Shown here piece by piece: positions 55,257 to 63,995 of a stretch of DNA of 64,000 nucleotides (within the stretch, counting starts at the first letter, position 1; each line of letters opens with the position of its first letter). Source of the stretch: an uncultured Schlesneria sp. Its GTDB lineage: Bacteria; Planctomycetota; Planctomycetia; Planctomycetales; Planctomycetaceae. The stretch spans positions 1 to 64,000 of the forward strand of contig CAIMFH010000021.1 of assembly GCA_903840265.1 (NCBI GenBank), in the 5' to 3' direction. The notes beneath the pieces are model-generated. The model did not search any database and was not told where the DNA came from. It was given only the letters and a program-made list of their open reading frames with translations. Position numbers and translations under genes: made by a program.

Positions 55257-55988
55257 TCACTTGAACAGCGTCACGGGATAGACCGATGCGGGCAGTTGAT
55301 TCTTGCCGTCCTTCACGGTGATCTTGAGGGCCTTTTCGAGATAGCCAACTTTTTCCTGCCAGATCCGAAATTCGTGCTCGCCCTCAGGCAGGTCGGCGAT
55401 TTCGAACTCGCCCCGCTCATTGGTCACGGCGGCATACGGGTGATCCAGGATTACCCACCACCCCTGCATCCAGGGATGGATATCGCAGCCGACCTTGGCA
55501 GGCAGTCGTTCGGCCTTCGTGAGGCTGGTCACGAGGACTCCTTTGCGGTCGTTAGGCTGAACGTGGAAATTCTCCTGAGGGTTTTTCAGCGGGTAGGTGT
55601 GGACGTTGTGAACGACAGGATCGGCGGAAAGAACTTGCACCTGCTGGTCGGTTCTGACGAGCAGGACGTGTGGAACAAATCGACACCCTCGCTGGTCGAA
55701 TACCACTTGCGGCGCTTTGGGCTTAACCAGCGCCGGATGAATTTGAGTAGGTTGCTTCGTCAGGTAGATGACAGCGTTGGCCAGGCCCTTGGTCTTGGGG
55801 TCGATGACCACCGTTTCATCCGGAACATTTCCGACACCACGAAGACCCCGCACCAGATCAGGCCGCTTGGGGAAATCACCTTCCACGACAATCTGCCCCG
55901 TGAACGTTCCCCATTGCGCTGCCGACTCGTCGACCAACAACAGTCCAGCAATCACCGCCATTGCCAAAGCGATTGTAATCCTTTGCAT
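55257..55988 (-). CDS. Secreted cupredoxin-like protein, paralogue 1
   Basis: 243 residues. It has a signal peptide (ITIALAMAVIAGLLLVDESA), then a domain with possible type-1 copper ligands: VHNVHTY (His) and VGCDIHPWMQGWW (Cys-x2-His-x2-Met). It ends in a carboxypeptidase-regulatory-like Ig segment (GEFEIADLPEGEHEFRIWQE). A periplasmic electron-transfer or copper role is plausible. The paralogue at 56070 is nearly identical over the copper-site region, so this is a tandem duplication. GAGG precedes the ATG. Confidence 0.8.
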   Translation of the reverse strand: MQRITIALAMAVIAGLLLVDESAAQWGTFTGQIVVEGDFPKRPDLVRGLRGVGNVPDETVVIDPKTKGLANAVIYLTKQPTQIHPALVKPKAPQVVFDQRGCRFVPHVLLVRTDQQVQVLSADPVVHNVHTYPLKNPQENFHVQPNDRKGVLVTSLTKAERLPAKVGCDIHPWMQGWWVILDHPYAAVTNERGEFEIADLPEGEHEFRIWQEKVGYLEKALKITVKDGKNQLPASVYPVTLFK

Positions 55989-56027
55989 CGAGCACCTCGC
56001 TGATCACTTGTGGAGTTGCAATACGAA

Positions 56028-56054
56028 AACAGCCCGGCACAAGGCCGGGCTGTT
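56028..56054 (-). terminator. Intrinsic terminator between the cupredoxin paralogues
   Basis: A perfect 11-base stem (AACAGCCCGGC / GCCGGGCTGTT) with a 5-base loop, followed on the minus strand by TTTTCG. It lies 15 bases past the stop of the gene ending at 56070, so the two paralogues are probably transcribed separately. Confidence 0.85.
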
Positions 56055-56069
56055 AGTCGATTGTCGATG

Positions 56070-56831
56070 CTACTTGAGCGTGGCGGCTTGAACCTTGATC
56101 GGGGTCAGCTTGTTCTCGCCCGCTTTCACGGTGACCTTGTAAGTCTTTTCGAGATAGCCCGCTTTTTCTTGCCAGACGCGAAATTCGTGCTCGCCAACGG
56201 GAAGGTCGGCGATTTCGAATTCGCCCTTGGCGTTGGTCACAGCGGCATACGGATGATCGAGGATGACCCACCAGGCCTGCATCCAGGGATGGATATCGCA
56301 GCCGACCTTGGCGGGCAGACGCTCTTCCAGCGAGACGGAGGGGACGGCGACGCCCGCGCGATCATTGGGGGCGACGATGAAGTTTTCCTGCTTATTCTTC
56401 AGCGGGTAGGTGTGGGTGTTGTGAGCGACACCATCATTGGAGAGCACTCGCACCTTCTGATCGGTCCGGACCAGCAGCACGTGAGGAATAAACTGGCAGC
56501 CCTTCTGATCGAAGGTCACTTCGGGGTTTTTGGACTTCGCCAGGTCAGGATGAATCTTGGCGGGCTTCTTGGCGAGCCACACCACGACATTGGCCAGGCC
56601 CTTGGATTCGGGATCGACGACAACCGTTTCATCAGGAACGCCAGCGGCGGCGCACACGTCGGCATCTTTGGCACCCGCATCGCCCTTAGCGACCAAGGCC
56701 TTCAACGGAGCGAAATCGCCGGTGACAGTAACCTGTCCCTTAATCGTTCCCCACTGGGCCTGAGCTGTTACGGGAGCCAGTCCCATCGCGGTGACCGTAC
56801 AAACGGTCGCCAACGCCAATACCTTGCGCAT
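56070..56831 (-). CDS. Secreted cupredoxin-like protein, paralogue 2
   Basis: 253 residues, same layout as the gene at 55257: signal peptide (LALATVCTVTAMGLAPVTAQ), GTIKGQVTVTGDFAP, then VAHNTHTYPLKN and VGCDIHPWMQAWWVILDHP, and a C-terminal ADLPVGEHEFRVWQEKAGYL. It has an extra stretch around residues 45-60 (VAKGDAGAKDADVCAAAG) with a cysteine that paralogue 1 lacks. GAAGGTG precedes the ATG. Confidence 0.8.
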   Translation of the reverse strand: MRKVLALATVCTVTAMGLAPVTAQAQWGTIKGQVTVTGDFAPLKALVAKGDAGAKDADVCAAAGVPDETVVVDPESKGLANVVVWLAKKPAKIHPDLAKSKNPEVTFDQKGCQFIPHVLLVRTDQKVRVLSNDGVAHNTHTYPLKNKQENFIVAPNDRAGVAVPSVSLEERLPAKVGCDIHPWMQAWWVILDHPYAAVTNAKGEFEIADLPVGEHEFRVWQEKAGYLEKTYKVTVKAGENKLTPIKVQAATLK

Positions 56832-57120
56832 GGTGCACCTTCACGAAAATAGAGGTTGTCGGGGCTCGGCCCCTGAGGTGGGAGGAAACTCCGTTCCTGT
56901 CAGTTGTTGCCACTCTATTATGGTCACCCGATGACCGGAGGCAAGGAATCCATTCGCCTTAACTCGCAACAGAGATTGGGATTCCTCAAATTGGGAATCG
57001 GCGGACCAGCAGGAAGCGTCTTCGCGGGTGAACCTCGCAGATGAATCCGGGCTCCTCATTCGGACGACTCACGGCGGGTGTATCAGGAGAGATTGGCCTC
57101 ATCGTATCTCTTGCAGACTT

Positions 57121-57143
57121 AATCTCTTGGCGAGATTAGCCAC
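57121..57143. repeat. Dispersed palindrome PR-C, short copy, in a 433-base gap
   Basis: AATCTCTTGGCGAGATTAGC followed by CAC, the reverse complement of the PR-C core, with its own AATCTC/GAGATT symmetry. Only one arm is present. Apart from this the gap 56832-57264 shows no gene. Confidence 0.7.
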
Positions 57144-57264
57144 GTCGGGCTGACAGTGGATTGCCGTCAATTCCTGACCCCTCGGTGTCGATTACTGGCC
57201 AATCCCTAGTGCGATGTGTTAATCTCACGGAATTCCAAATATCAAACTGCGTCGAGTAGGTCGA

Positions 57265-57552
57265 ATGATTTATCTGAATGTCGTCCTGACCGTCAAAGAT
57301 TCGAACGATGTGCCCGAGATTCAGTCGCTGCTGTCCCAGCAGGGACGCCTGTCACGTGCCGAACCAGGCTGCGTTCGATTTGAAGTCTATCATTCGCAGA
57401 ATGACCCCAAAGTTTTCATTCTGAATGAGCATTGGACGGATCAGGCCGCTGTCGACGCTCATCGCAAGGCGACTGCCTACACCACGATTTATCAGCCCCA
57501 AGTCCTGCCGAAAGTGGAACGAACTCCACATCCGTCGGACTTGGTTCCTTAA
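57265..57552 (+). CDS. Antibiotic biosynthesis monooxygenase (ABM) domain protein
   Basis: 95 residues, one dimeric ferredoxin-like ABM/YgiN domain: MIYLNVVLTVKDSNDVPEIQ, EPGCVRFEVYHSQNDPKVFI and LNEHWTDQAAVDAHRKATAY. Such proteins are quinol or small-aromatic monooxygenases without metal; many are uncharacterised. The gene lies upstream of ilvD by 121 bases. Confidence 0.85.
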   Translation: MIYLNVVLTVKDSNDVPEIQSLLSQQGRLSRAEPGCVRFEVYHSQNDPKVFILNEHWTDQAAVDAHRKATAYTTIYQPQVLPKVERTPHPSDLVP

Positions 57553-57673
57553 TAGTATCTGCCGAGTTCGCTTCTTCGTGCCATCCCGTATTTAACACGT
57601 CGCTCATTCGTGGCACGGCAGAAACCCGAACTTCGCTTTTTCCGTTCATCGACTTTTTTGCCGAGTGGAAACT

Positions 57674-59356
57674 ATGTCTACGCAACTCAACAAATTCAGC
57701 GCTCGTATCACTCAGCCACGATCTCAGGGTGCTTCACAGGCCATGCTGTATGGAACCGGCATGACTCGCGAAGACATGGACAAGCCACAGGTTGGCATCG
57801 CCAGCGTCTGGTACGACGGCAACACGTGCAACATGCACTTGAACAAGCTGGCTGAGCAGGCTCGGGAAGGTGTTCGCAATGCTGACATGGTCGGCATGCG
57901 TTTCAACACGATCGGGGTCAGCGACGGGATCTCGATGGGAACCGACGGCATGTCGTTCTCGTTGCAGTCGCGCGATCTGATCGCCGACAGCATCGAAACC
58001 GTCATGTCGGCTCAATGGTACGACGCCAACATCTCGATCCCCGGTTGCGATAAAAACATGCCCGGCTGCCTGATCGCGATGGGTCGGCTGAACCGCCCGG
58101 CGCTGATGGTCTACGGCGGGACGATTCGCGCGGGCTGTATTCCCCTCCATCCAAAGCTGGACATTGTGTCGGCCTTCCAATGCTACGGCGAATACCTGGC
58201 CGGCAAGATTACCGACGAAGAACGTCAGGCCATCGTCGAAAAGAGCTGTCCCGGTGCTGGTGCCTGCGGCGGAATGTACACGGCCAACACGATGGCTTCG
58301 GCGATCGAAGCGATGGGGATGTCGCTCCCTTATAGTTCGTCGATCCCTGCCGATGATCCTGCCAAGCTGGGCGAATGTCTGGCGGCGGGCAAGTTCATCC
58401 GCATCCTGCTTGAACGGGATATCAAGCCTCGCGACATTATGACGCGGGCCGCGTTCGAAAACGCAATGGTCCTGATCATGGCCACCGGTGGTTCGACCAA
58501 CGCCGTGCTGCACCTGATCGCGATGGCTCGTTCAGTCAATGTGCCGCTGACCATCGATGACTTCCAGAAGGTGAGCGATCGAGTCCCCTACATCGCCGAT
58601 CTGAAGCCGTCCGGCAAGTACGTGATGGAAGACCTGCATTACGTCGGCGGAACTCCGGCTGTGCTGAAGTATCTGCTGGAGAAGGGCTATATCGACGGCA
58701 GTTGCCTGACCGTGACCGGCAAGACGATGGCCGAGAACCTGGCCGACCTGCCCGGTCTGGCTGAAGGTCAGCGAATCATTCAGCCCGTCGAGCAGCCGAT
58801 CAAGGAATCGGGCCACATCCGCATCATGCGAGGCAACTTCTGCCCTGACGGTGCCGTGGCCAAGATCACAGGCAAAGAAGGCCTGGTCTTTACCGGTCCC
58901 GCTCGCGTGTTTGATTCTGAAGAAGACATGCTGAAGGGCCTGGAGCAAAATCGGATCGCCAAGGGCGACGTGATCATCATCCGGTACGAAGGCCCGAAGG
59001 GTGGACCCGGGATGCCAGAAATGCTGACTCCGACCTCGGCCATCATGGGTGCGGGGTTGGGATCTGAAGTGGCACTGATCACCGACGGTCGCTTCTCGGG
59101 CGGGTCTCACGGATTCATCGTGGGCCACGTCACTCCGGAAGCTCAGGCAGGTGGACCAATCGCTCTCGTTGAAGACGGCGATATGATTGCCATCGATGCG
59201 AAACTGAACCGCATCGACGTGGCCTTGGCATCGACAGAACTGGATCGTCGCCGATCCGTCTGGAAAGCTCCCGCGCTGAAGGCGACTCGCGGCACGTTGT
59301 ACAAGTACATCCAACTCGTGAAGAGTGCCTCTGACGGCTGCGTGACTGACGAGTAG
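57674..59356 (+). CDS. ilvD: Dihydroxy-acid dehydratase IlvD
   Basis: 560 residues. It dehydrates 2,3-dihydroxy acids in valine, leucine and isoleucine synthesis. The Fe-S cysteines are visible in [20 protein letters not shown] and [40 protein letters not shown] and [16 protein letters not shown] near the end are typical. The start could be the ATG at 57674 or a GTG three codons earlier. No other ilv gene is near. Confidence 0.95.
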   Translation: MSTQLNKFSARITQPRSQGASQAMLYGTGMTREDMDKPQVGIASVWYDGNTCNMHLNKLAEQAREGVRNADMVGMRFNTIGVSDGISMGTDGMSFSLQSRDLIADSIETVMSAQWYDANISIPGCDKNMPGCLIAMGRLNRPALMVYGGTIRAGCIPLHPKLDIVSAFQCYGEYLAGKITDEERQAIVEKSCPGAGACGGMYTANTMASAIEAMGMSLPYSSSIPADDPAKLGECLAAGKFIRILLERDIKPRDIMTRAAFENAMVLIMATGGSTNAVLHLIAMARSVNVPLTIDDFQKVSDRVPYIADLKPSGKYVMEDLHYVGGTPAVLKYLLEKGYIDGSCLTVTGKTMAENLADLPGLAEGQRIIQPVEQPIKESGHIRIMRGNFCPDGAVAKITGKEGLVFTGPARVFDSEEDMLKGLEQNRIAKGDVIIIRYEGPKGGPGMPEMLTPTSAIMGAGLGSEVALITDGRFSGGSHGFIVGHVTPEAQAGGPIALVEDGDMIAIDAKLNRIDVALASTELDRRRSVWKAPALKATRGTLYKYIQLVKSASDGCVTDE

Positions 59357-59392
59357 TCGTTCTACAGGCGGCTAACGCATTGTTGATTTGGG

Positions 59393-59475
59393 AGACACGG
59401 TCTCACCGTCTTCGGGGTGGCCGTGTCTTTTTTTAAAGACACGACTTTGTCGAGCACTCCAAGTCCGTGGCACCC
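59393..59475. repeat. Dispersed repeat PR-B, full palindromic copy after ilvD
   Basis: Left arm GACACGGTCTCACCGTCTTC then GGGGTGGCCGTGTC; loop TTTTTTTAAA; right arm GACACGACTTTGTCGAGCAC and TCCGTGGCACCC. It begins 36 bases after the ilvD stop. The run of seven Ts means it could also terminate transcription. The rest of the 378-base gap to fliF shows no gene. Confidence 0.82.
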
Positions 59476-59734
59476 ACGCAATGTCCTATCATTGAAACGT
59501 GCGGAAGGCCGAAGCCGGACCTGGAACTAGTGGGCTATTGTCGGCCGTCCCTACGGGGACTAAGGCAATCAACGTCATCAGAATCGGCGATTTCTGCCGA
59601 TTGACGGACGGCCATCGCGTGCCTGATTAATTGCTTTAACCGTTACAGGCTTCCGGACCGATAGAGTTGATGGGGTGTTATCCGTCCCCTCCCTTGTGCT
59701 GCGCGGTCGCTGTTTCTTGAATTTTCGGGCCGAT

Positions 59735-61264
59735 ATGAATCCGTTCCTGCAACAAATCCAACAACTCTGGAATCGCCAGAGCTTTCTGGGCCGTCTGGTT
59801 CTGGGTGGCGCTACGGCGATCCTCGTATTGATTGTGGCTGGCGTCGGCTTCTGGTCGAGCCAGACCAGTTACGTCGTGCTCTATTCGGGTCTACCGATGG
59901 AAGAAGCGGCCGCAATCACTCATAAGCTCGATGCGGATCGAGTCACGTATAAGCTCTCTTCGGATGGAACTGCGATCATGGTTCCCACCGAAAGTTTGCA
60001 TAAGACACGAATGGATCTTGCCCGCGCTGGAGTACAGCGAAATTCCGTAGAGGGTTTTGAGGGGCTTAAGCAAATACCTGTTACGGCCAGCCCGGATTAC
60101 GTGCAAAAATACTACGCACATGCCGTTGAAGGAGAATTGACGCGAACGATCATGACTTTGGATTCGGTCGCCCACGCTCGTGTTCATATCGTTCAGCCGG
60201 ACCCCAGCCCATTTGTCCGTGAACAGAAGCCAGTGACGGCAAGCGTTGTTTTGAAGTTACGTCCCGGTGCCACTTTGAATCGAGAAGGAGTTCAGGCCAT
60301 CGTCGCTCTGTTGGCAGGGAGCGTGACGGGGTTAACTCGCGACAACGTGACTATCGTCGATACCGAAGGTCGAATGCTGTCGGAGAAGAAGCGATCAACC
60401 CAGGGACAATCATCTTCGGATCAGTTGTCTCATCAATTGGAAGTGGAAACGCACCTGGCCGAGAAGGCTCAGGAAGTACTGAACAAGGTACTTGGTCCCG
60501 ATCGGGCCGTTGTGCGCGTGACGCTCGACATGAGTTTTCGGCACGTGAAAGAGAACAGCGAGAAGTTCGATCCCGACGGCAAGGTCGTCGTTCACGAATC
60601 GGTTCAGTCGTCGAAAACCACGGCACCCGGTGGGCCACGTGGCCCGGCAGGAACAGCTAGCAATTTGCCACCCGGTGCCCCGATCGGACCTCCGGTCGCC
60701 GGACCGTCTGCGAATGAAGAAGTCATCGACAGCCAGTATCTGGTTTCTCGCAACGGCCGGATCCTGGAAGAACAGCAGGAAACCATCAACCGACTAACAG
60801 TCGCGGTGATGCTGATCCCACCGATCCCGGTCGACGAGATGCCACTGGAAGAATCGCTGGGGATCACGCCCGAGAAAGCGGAATCGCTGGTGAAGCAGGC
60901 GGTGGGATTTAAAGAGGGTCGAGACAAGATTGAAGTCGGCATTGGCAAGCCTGTCGAATCGCCGGCTGAAAAGGCTTTGGATCAACAACTGCTGGCCGTG
61001 CAGAACTGGCAGAGCTATGGGACCGTGGCCAAGGCCTCTTCCCTGGGGATCGCCGCATTGGCACTGCTGGCGATCGGTGTGATGTCCATTCGCACGAAGT
61101 CGGCCCCGCCCCCTACGGCAGGGGCACTCGCTTCCGGAAGTGGCGCGGCCGGGGACCTGAATGATCTGCACGCGATTGCCGGAACGATCAAGGCCTGGCT
61201 AGAAGAGCCCGCGACGATTCGCATGGATCGAGCGAAGTCGACACCAACAGCGGCCGCTCGATAG
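59735..61264 (+). CDS. fliF: Flagellar MS-ring protein FliF
   Basis: 509 residues. Two membrane segments (LVLGGATAILVLIVAGVGFW near 20-40 and SSLGIAALALLAIGVMSI near 435) enclose the YscJ/FliF region: YVVLYSGLPMEEAAAITHKL, GIMVPTE-like AIMVPTESLHKTRMDLARAG, GEFEL-type EGELTRTIMTLDSVAHARVH and VTIVDTEGRMLSEKK. A Pro/Gly-rich loop (GPRGPAGTASNLPPGAPIGP) precedes the second segment. The C-terminal cytoplasmic tail is short, ending IKAWLEEPATIRMDRAKS, where FliG should dock. The start is the ATG at 59735. It has no fliG, fliE or fliH neighbour in the window. Confidence 0.92.
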   Translation: MNPFLQQIQQLWNRQSFLGRLVLGGATAILVLIVAGVGFWSSQTSYVVLYSGLPMEEAAAITHKLDADRVTYKLSSDGTAIMVPTESLHKTRMDLARAGVQRNSVEGFEGLKQIPVTASPDYVQKYYAHAVEGELTRTIMTLDSVAHARVHIVQPDPSPFVREQKPVTASVVLKLRPGATLNREGVQAIVALLAGSVTGLTRDNVTIVDTEGRMLSEKKRSTQGQSSSDQLSHQLEVETHLAEKAQEVLNKVLGPDRAVVRVTLDMSFRHVKENSEKFDPDGKVVVHESVQSSKTTAPGGPRGPAGTASNLPPGAPIGPPVAGPSANEEVIDSQYLVSRNGRILEEQQETINRLTVAVMLIPPIPVDEMPLEESLGITPEKAESLVKQAVGFKEGRDKIEVGIGKPVESPAEKALDQQLLAVQNWQSYGTVAKASSLGIAALALLAIGVMSIRTKSAPPPTAGALASGSGAAGDLNDLHAIAGTIKAWLEEPATIRMDRAKSTPTAAAR

Positions 61265-61273
61265 CGCACATCC

Positions 61274-62599
61274 TCATTGATCATTCTGCCAATAGTCGGG
61301 TAAGCCGGGCTTGGTCGCAATGAGAATCTCGCGAATCGCCTGGCGATCTGCTTCGGTGAGATGAGCAAACGTCTTCGTCTGATCGGTCCCGCTGAGGACT
61401 TCCCACAGGCGTCGATAGACCAACGATTTAGCTTCGGTAGGAAGTTCGTCGAATGATCGCGAATAGATCAGATAGCTGCACGGATATTTGAATAGTCGAC
61501 GCTGTAAGTCGAAGTCGCGCAGTGAACGGTTGCAGGGATCGCGCGGGCCGAGTTCGACAAAATCTGTGGCGAACGTGGATGTTCCCTGAATCAGACTGGT
61601 CAGCGGGGCTTCGTCGCAGAACAGCATGTATTTCACCAACGCCTCGCAGGAGCTTTTGATGCGGGTGTTGGTGCTGTCCCAGCGGTGCCCCTCTTGCTCA
61701 CCAAGTTCTTTGTTGAGCTTCGCTTCAGAGTACAGGGCTTCGCGAGCCTGAAAGCTGGCGCGCGTCAGCAGGTTGTGAGCTTCGGTTTGATGTTCCAGGA
61801 CCATGAGCGCGATTAAGTCGCTGTGAGGCGAGAGATAAGCCGAGGTCTTCAATCTGGAGGTCAGGTCGGTGACATTCTGTCCGGCGGCATTGTCGACGGG
61901 CTCGCGTTCCTGCTTACCACTGACGATCAGGTTGCCCCGGTGTGCCTGCTCGCCATGAGTCCCCGTCACGTACCAGCCGCCCCAACGATCCGAAATCGGG
62001 CTGCTGTGATCAATGCGATGAGTGCCCATCGCCAGCACGGGGAAACCAACGCTGTCGGTGTAGACCGAGCGGATGAAGTGCCCGGGAATGCCCCGGGTCT
62101 GCCCGGTGCCGTGACAAAGCAAGCAATTGTCGACTTGCCTGGCCAAGTGTGGTTTGAGCGTTGCGTCCTGCCCGAGCGTGTAAAAGACGGCCCCCAGTTG
62201 CGGGTCGGCGACCGACAATTCCAGCACGTCGCCATTCTGACAGAAGCCGACATAGGTGTCGTCGCTGAAGTAGATGGCTCGCGGCGTCCTGGGGGTGATG
62301 CGGTGCCGCTGCAGGCTTGTTTTAGAGTAGACGAGCGCCTGCGACGAAATCGGAATCTTCAGTTCGGCCAGCACGGACTTCAGGTAACCTGGCCCCTCTT
62401 CAAACTTCAGTCGCGACGTTCCCCCGTCCAGTCGAGTCTGCAGCCGCGAGATCGGATTGTCTGGCTTCGCGGTGGCGTAGTTGATCGGTTCACGCTCGAA
62501 GTCCTGAGCATGAAGTTCCATGGAGCTCGAAATGACGCTCGGCAGAATGGCGAGTATCATCCCGAGGACAAACGTTGATCGAAGCGGGCCAGTTAACAT
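61274..62599 (-). CDS. Exported single-haem c-type cytochrome-like protein
   Basis: 441 residues. A signal peptide (FVLGMILAILPSVISSSMEL) is followed by one haem-binding CLLCH motif near residue 160 (QVDNCLLCHGTGQTRGIPGH). The rest, with GTHRIDHSSPISDRWGGWYV and TGTHGEQAHRGNLIV, matches a family seen as hypothetical proteins in Planctomycetes. A periplasmic electron-transfer or oxidase role is likely. It is transcribed divergently from the Rrf2 regulator, which may control it. Confidence 0.8.
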   Translation of the reverse strand: MLTGPLRSTFVLGMILAILPSVISSSMELHAQDFEREPINYATAKPDNPISRLQTRLDGGTSRLKFEEGPGYLKSVLAELKIPISSQALVYSKTSLQRHRITPRTPRAIYFSDDTYVGFCQNGDVLELSVADPQLGAVFYTLGQDATLKPHLARQVDNCLLCHGTGQTRGIPGHFIRSVYTDSVGFPVLAMGTHRIDHSSPISDRWGGWYVTGTHGEQAHRGNLIVSGKQEREPVDNAAGQNVTDLTSRLKTSAYLSPHSDLIALMVLEHQTEAHNLLTRASFQAREALYSEAKLNKELGEQEGHRWDSTNTRIKSSCEALVKYMLFCDEAPLTSLIQGTSTFATDFVELGPRDPCNRSLRDFDLQRRLFKYPCSYLIYSRSFDELPTEAKSLVYRRLWEVLSGTDQTKTFAHLTEADRQAIREILIATKPGLPDYWQNDQ

Positions 62600-62681
62600 T
62601 ACCGACTTCTCGAGAAAGTAGGTTGTGCATCTTGCGGCGAGTCACTTGTGAGTTGACGTTCTCACATGCACTCCCCAAAAT

Positions 62682-62697
62682 TGGATAGTCACATCCA
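62682..62697. promoter_or_regulatory. Possible operator palindrome between the cytochrome and Rrf2 genes
   Basis: TGGATAGTCACATCCA: TGGAT and ATCCA pair around a 6-base spacer, inside an AT-richer stretch of the 162-base divergent gap. It could be the binding site of the Rrf2 regulator encoded next to it. It is one short palindrome, so chance is possible. Confidence 0.4.
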
Positions 62698-62761
62698 CTT
62701 TTAACTGTACTGGCGTCCGTATGCGACGTCAATCTCTGGTCGAATGAAGTCGAGGGACGGC

Positions 62762-63220
62762 ATGTTTTCTCAAACCGTCGAATATGCGCTGCGAGCGATT
62801 GTCTTTCTCGCCGACAAATCACCGGAGGCCTGCACGACTGAGCAGATCGCGGAAAGGACGCAAGTGCCAAAGCCGTATCTGTCCAAAGTGCTGCAGAACC
62901 TAAGCCGCTGCGAGATCGTGCGAACTCAGCGTGGTATTGGAGGTGGCGTCACGCTGCTGCGTCCGCCCGCGGAATTGACGATCCTGGAAGTGGTCAACGC
63001 GGTCGAGCCAATTCAACGAATCGCCACCTGTCCGTTGGGACTAAAGTCGCACGGCAAGAAACTGTGTCCGCTACATCGCCGCATGGACGACGCGATGGCC
63101 TCGGTAGAAGCGGCGTTCCGCAATACGACACTCGCCGAAATCCTGGCCGAGCCGACCGGCAGCCCGCCGCTCTGCGACGATCGCAAACCCGATCACAAAC
63201 CGACTCTGGCGAAGGGTTGA
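62762..63220 (+). CDS. Rrf2-family transcriptional regulator
   Basis: 152 residues with an Rrf2 winged helix: MFSQTVEYALRAIVFLADKS, EQIAERTQVPKPYLSKVLQN and IVRTQRGIGGGVTLLRPP. Two cysteines in the effector part (CPLGLKSHGKKLCPLH, residues 90 and 102) match the outer two of the three Fe-S cysteines of NsrR-type members; the middle one is Ser96. Further cysteines lie at 24 and 50. It may sense Fe-S status, NO or redox state. The ATG at 62762 has GAGGGA upstream; an earlier ATG at 62744 adds six residues. Confidence 0.87.
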   Translation: MFSQTVEYALRAIVFLADKSPEACTTEQIAERTQVPKPYLSKVLQNLSRCEIVRTQRGIGGGVTLLRPPAELTILEVVNAVEPIQRIATCPLGLKSHGKKLCPLHRRMDDAMASVEAAFRNTTLAEILAEPTGSPPLCDDRKPDHKPTLAKG

Positions 63221-63242
63221 GAGATTTCAAACTTCGCCTCTT

Positions 63243-63297
63243 ATAACTCGGCAGTGGCAATTCCCGCTGCCGTGGATGTTGCTCGCTGCCGAGTTAT
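63243..63297. terminator. Hairpin between the convergent Rrf2 and AhpD-like genes
   Basis: Perfect 12-base outer arms (ATAACTCGGCAG at 63243, CTGCCGAGTTAT to 63297), with an additional GGCA/TGCC-rich inner part. It fills the gap between two convergent stops and could serve both. Confidence 0.7.
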
Positions 63298-63314
63298 TGA
63301 AAGGCACTCTTGGC

Positions 63315-63995
63315 TTACTTACTTGTTTCCGTAGTTTTTACCGGTGGGTTGGCAAAGACGTTATCCCGCTCCAGCGGCAGCTGGAACCCATCCGAGACGC
63401 GGGTCATGTACAGACCTCGACAGAGCCACCAGAAAGTTGCCATGGCTTTGTCGGAACCGAAGTCGACTTCCAAGGTCTTGTAATCGGCCGCGGACAATTC
63501 CCATGGTGTCTTGCTGAGCTTTCGCGCGTAAGCGAACGCTCGCTGTTCTGCAGGAGGAAACGCAGACCAGTCTGAACCGGCCAGAAGTTTTGTCCGCGCA
63601 GCGATGGCTTTCTGGTCGAGTCCAGCGACTTCCAGCAGCATTTCGCAATGACCCATGCAGTAGTTGCATTCGATCGCGCGAGTTTGAATCCAGAACAAAC
63701 TCTCTTCCAGGACGCGATCGGGTTTTGTTTCAGACCACATGGTTCGAGTGGCGATGCTCCAAGGGACAGCCAACTCGGGAACGTAGCCTGAACAGACCAA
63801 ATTCCAGATGATTCGAGTCGGACGCGCGGCCATTGCGGGGGGAAGTTTTTGTTTCACTTCGTCCCACGTGGGTATCGGCAGTCGCGGCTTGCGACTGCGC
63901 TGCTGCTCCAGTCGTGTCTGCAACTGGTCATACGAGATGGCAGACCAGGCGGGATCGTCATCGACGACATCCTGGCCTGACGATTTAAGGGCCAC
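63315..63995 (-). CDS. AhpD/carboxymuconolactone decarboxylase-like protein (5' end uncertain, near window edge)
   Basis: 226 residues as seen. The redox motif IECNYCMGHCEMLLEVAGLD has the AhpD form (E-C-x2-C-x3-H-like, with His in the last position before Cys-Glu). AhpD-type proteins are small alkylhydroperoxidases that use this CxxC. The C-terminal part is helical (FAYARKLSKTPWELSAAD). The visible start is a GTG at 63995, five bases from the window edge; the frame remains open upstream, so the protein may be longer. Confidence 0.72.
   Translation of the reverse strand: MALKSSGQDVVDDDPAWSAISYDQLQTRLEQQRSRKPRLPIPTWDEVKQKLPPAMAARPTRIIWNLVCSGYVPELAVPWSIATRTMWSETKPDRVLEESLFWIQTRAIECNYCMGHCEMLLEVAGLDQKAIAARTKLLAGSDWSAFPPAEQRAFAYARKLSKTPWELSAADYKTLEVDFGSDKAMATFWWLCRGLYMTRVSDGFQLPLERDNVFANPPVKTTETSK

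Noticed and set aside
17621-59475. PR-B copies as a CRISPR array
   Set aside because: Copies are far apart, unevenly spaced and diverged, with genes between them; no cas gene is present.
59439-59475. TGGCACCC in PR-B read as the -24 element of a sigma-54 promoter for fliF
   Set aside because: The GG-to-GC spacing does not fit, and the same string is present in every PR-B copy whatever the neighbouring gene.
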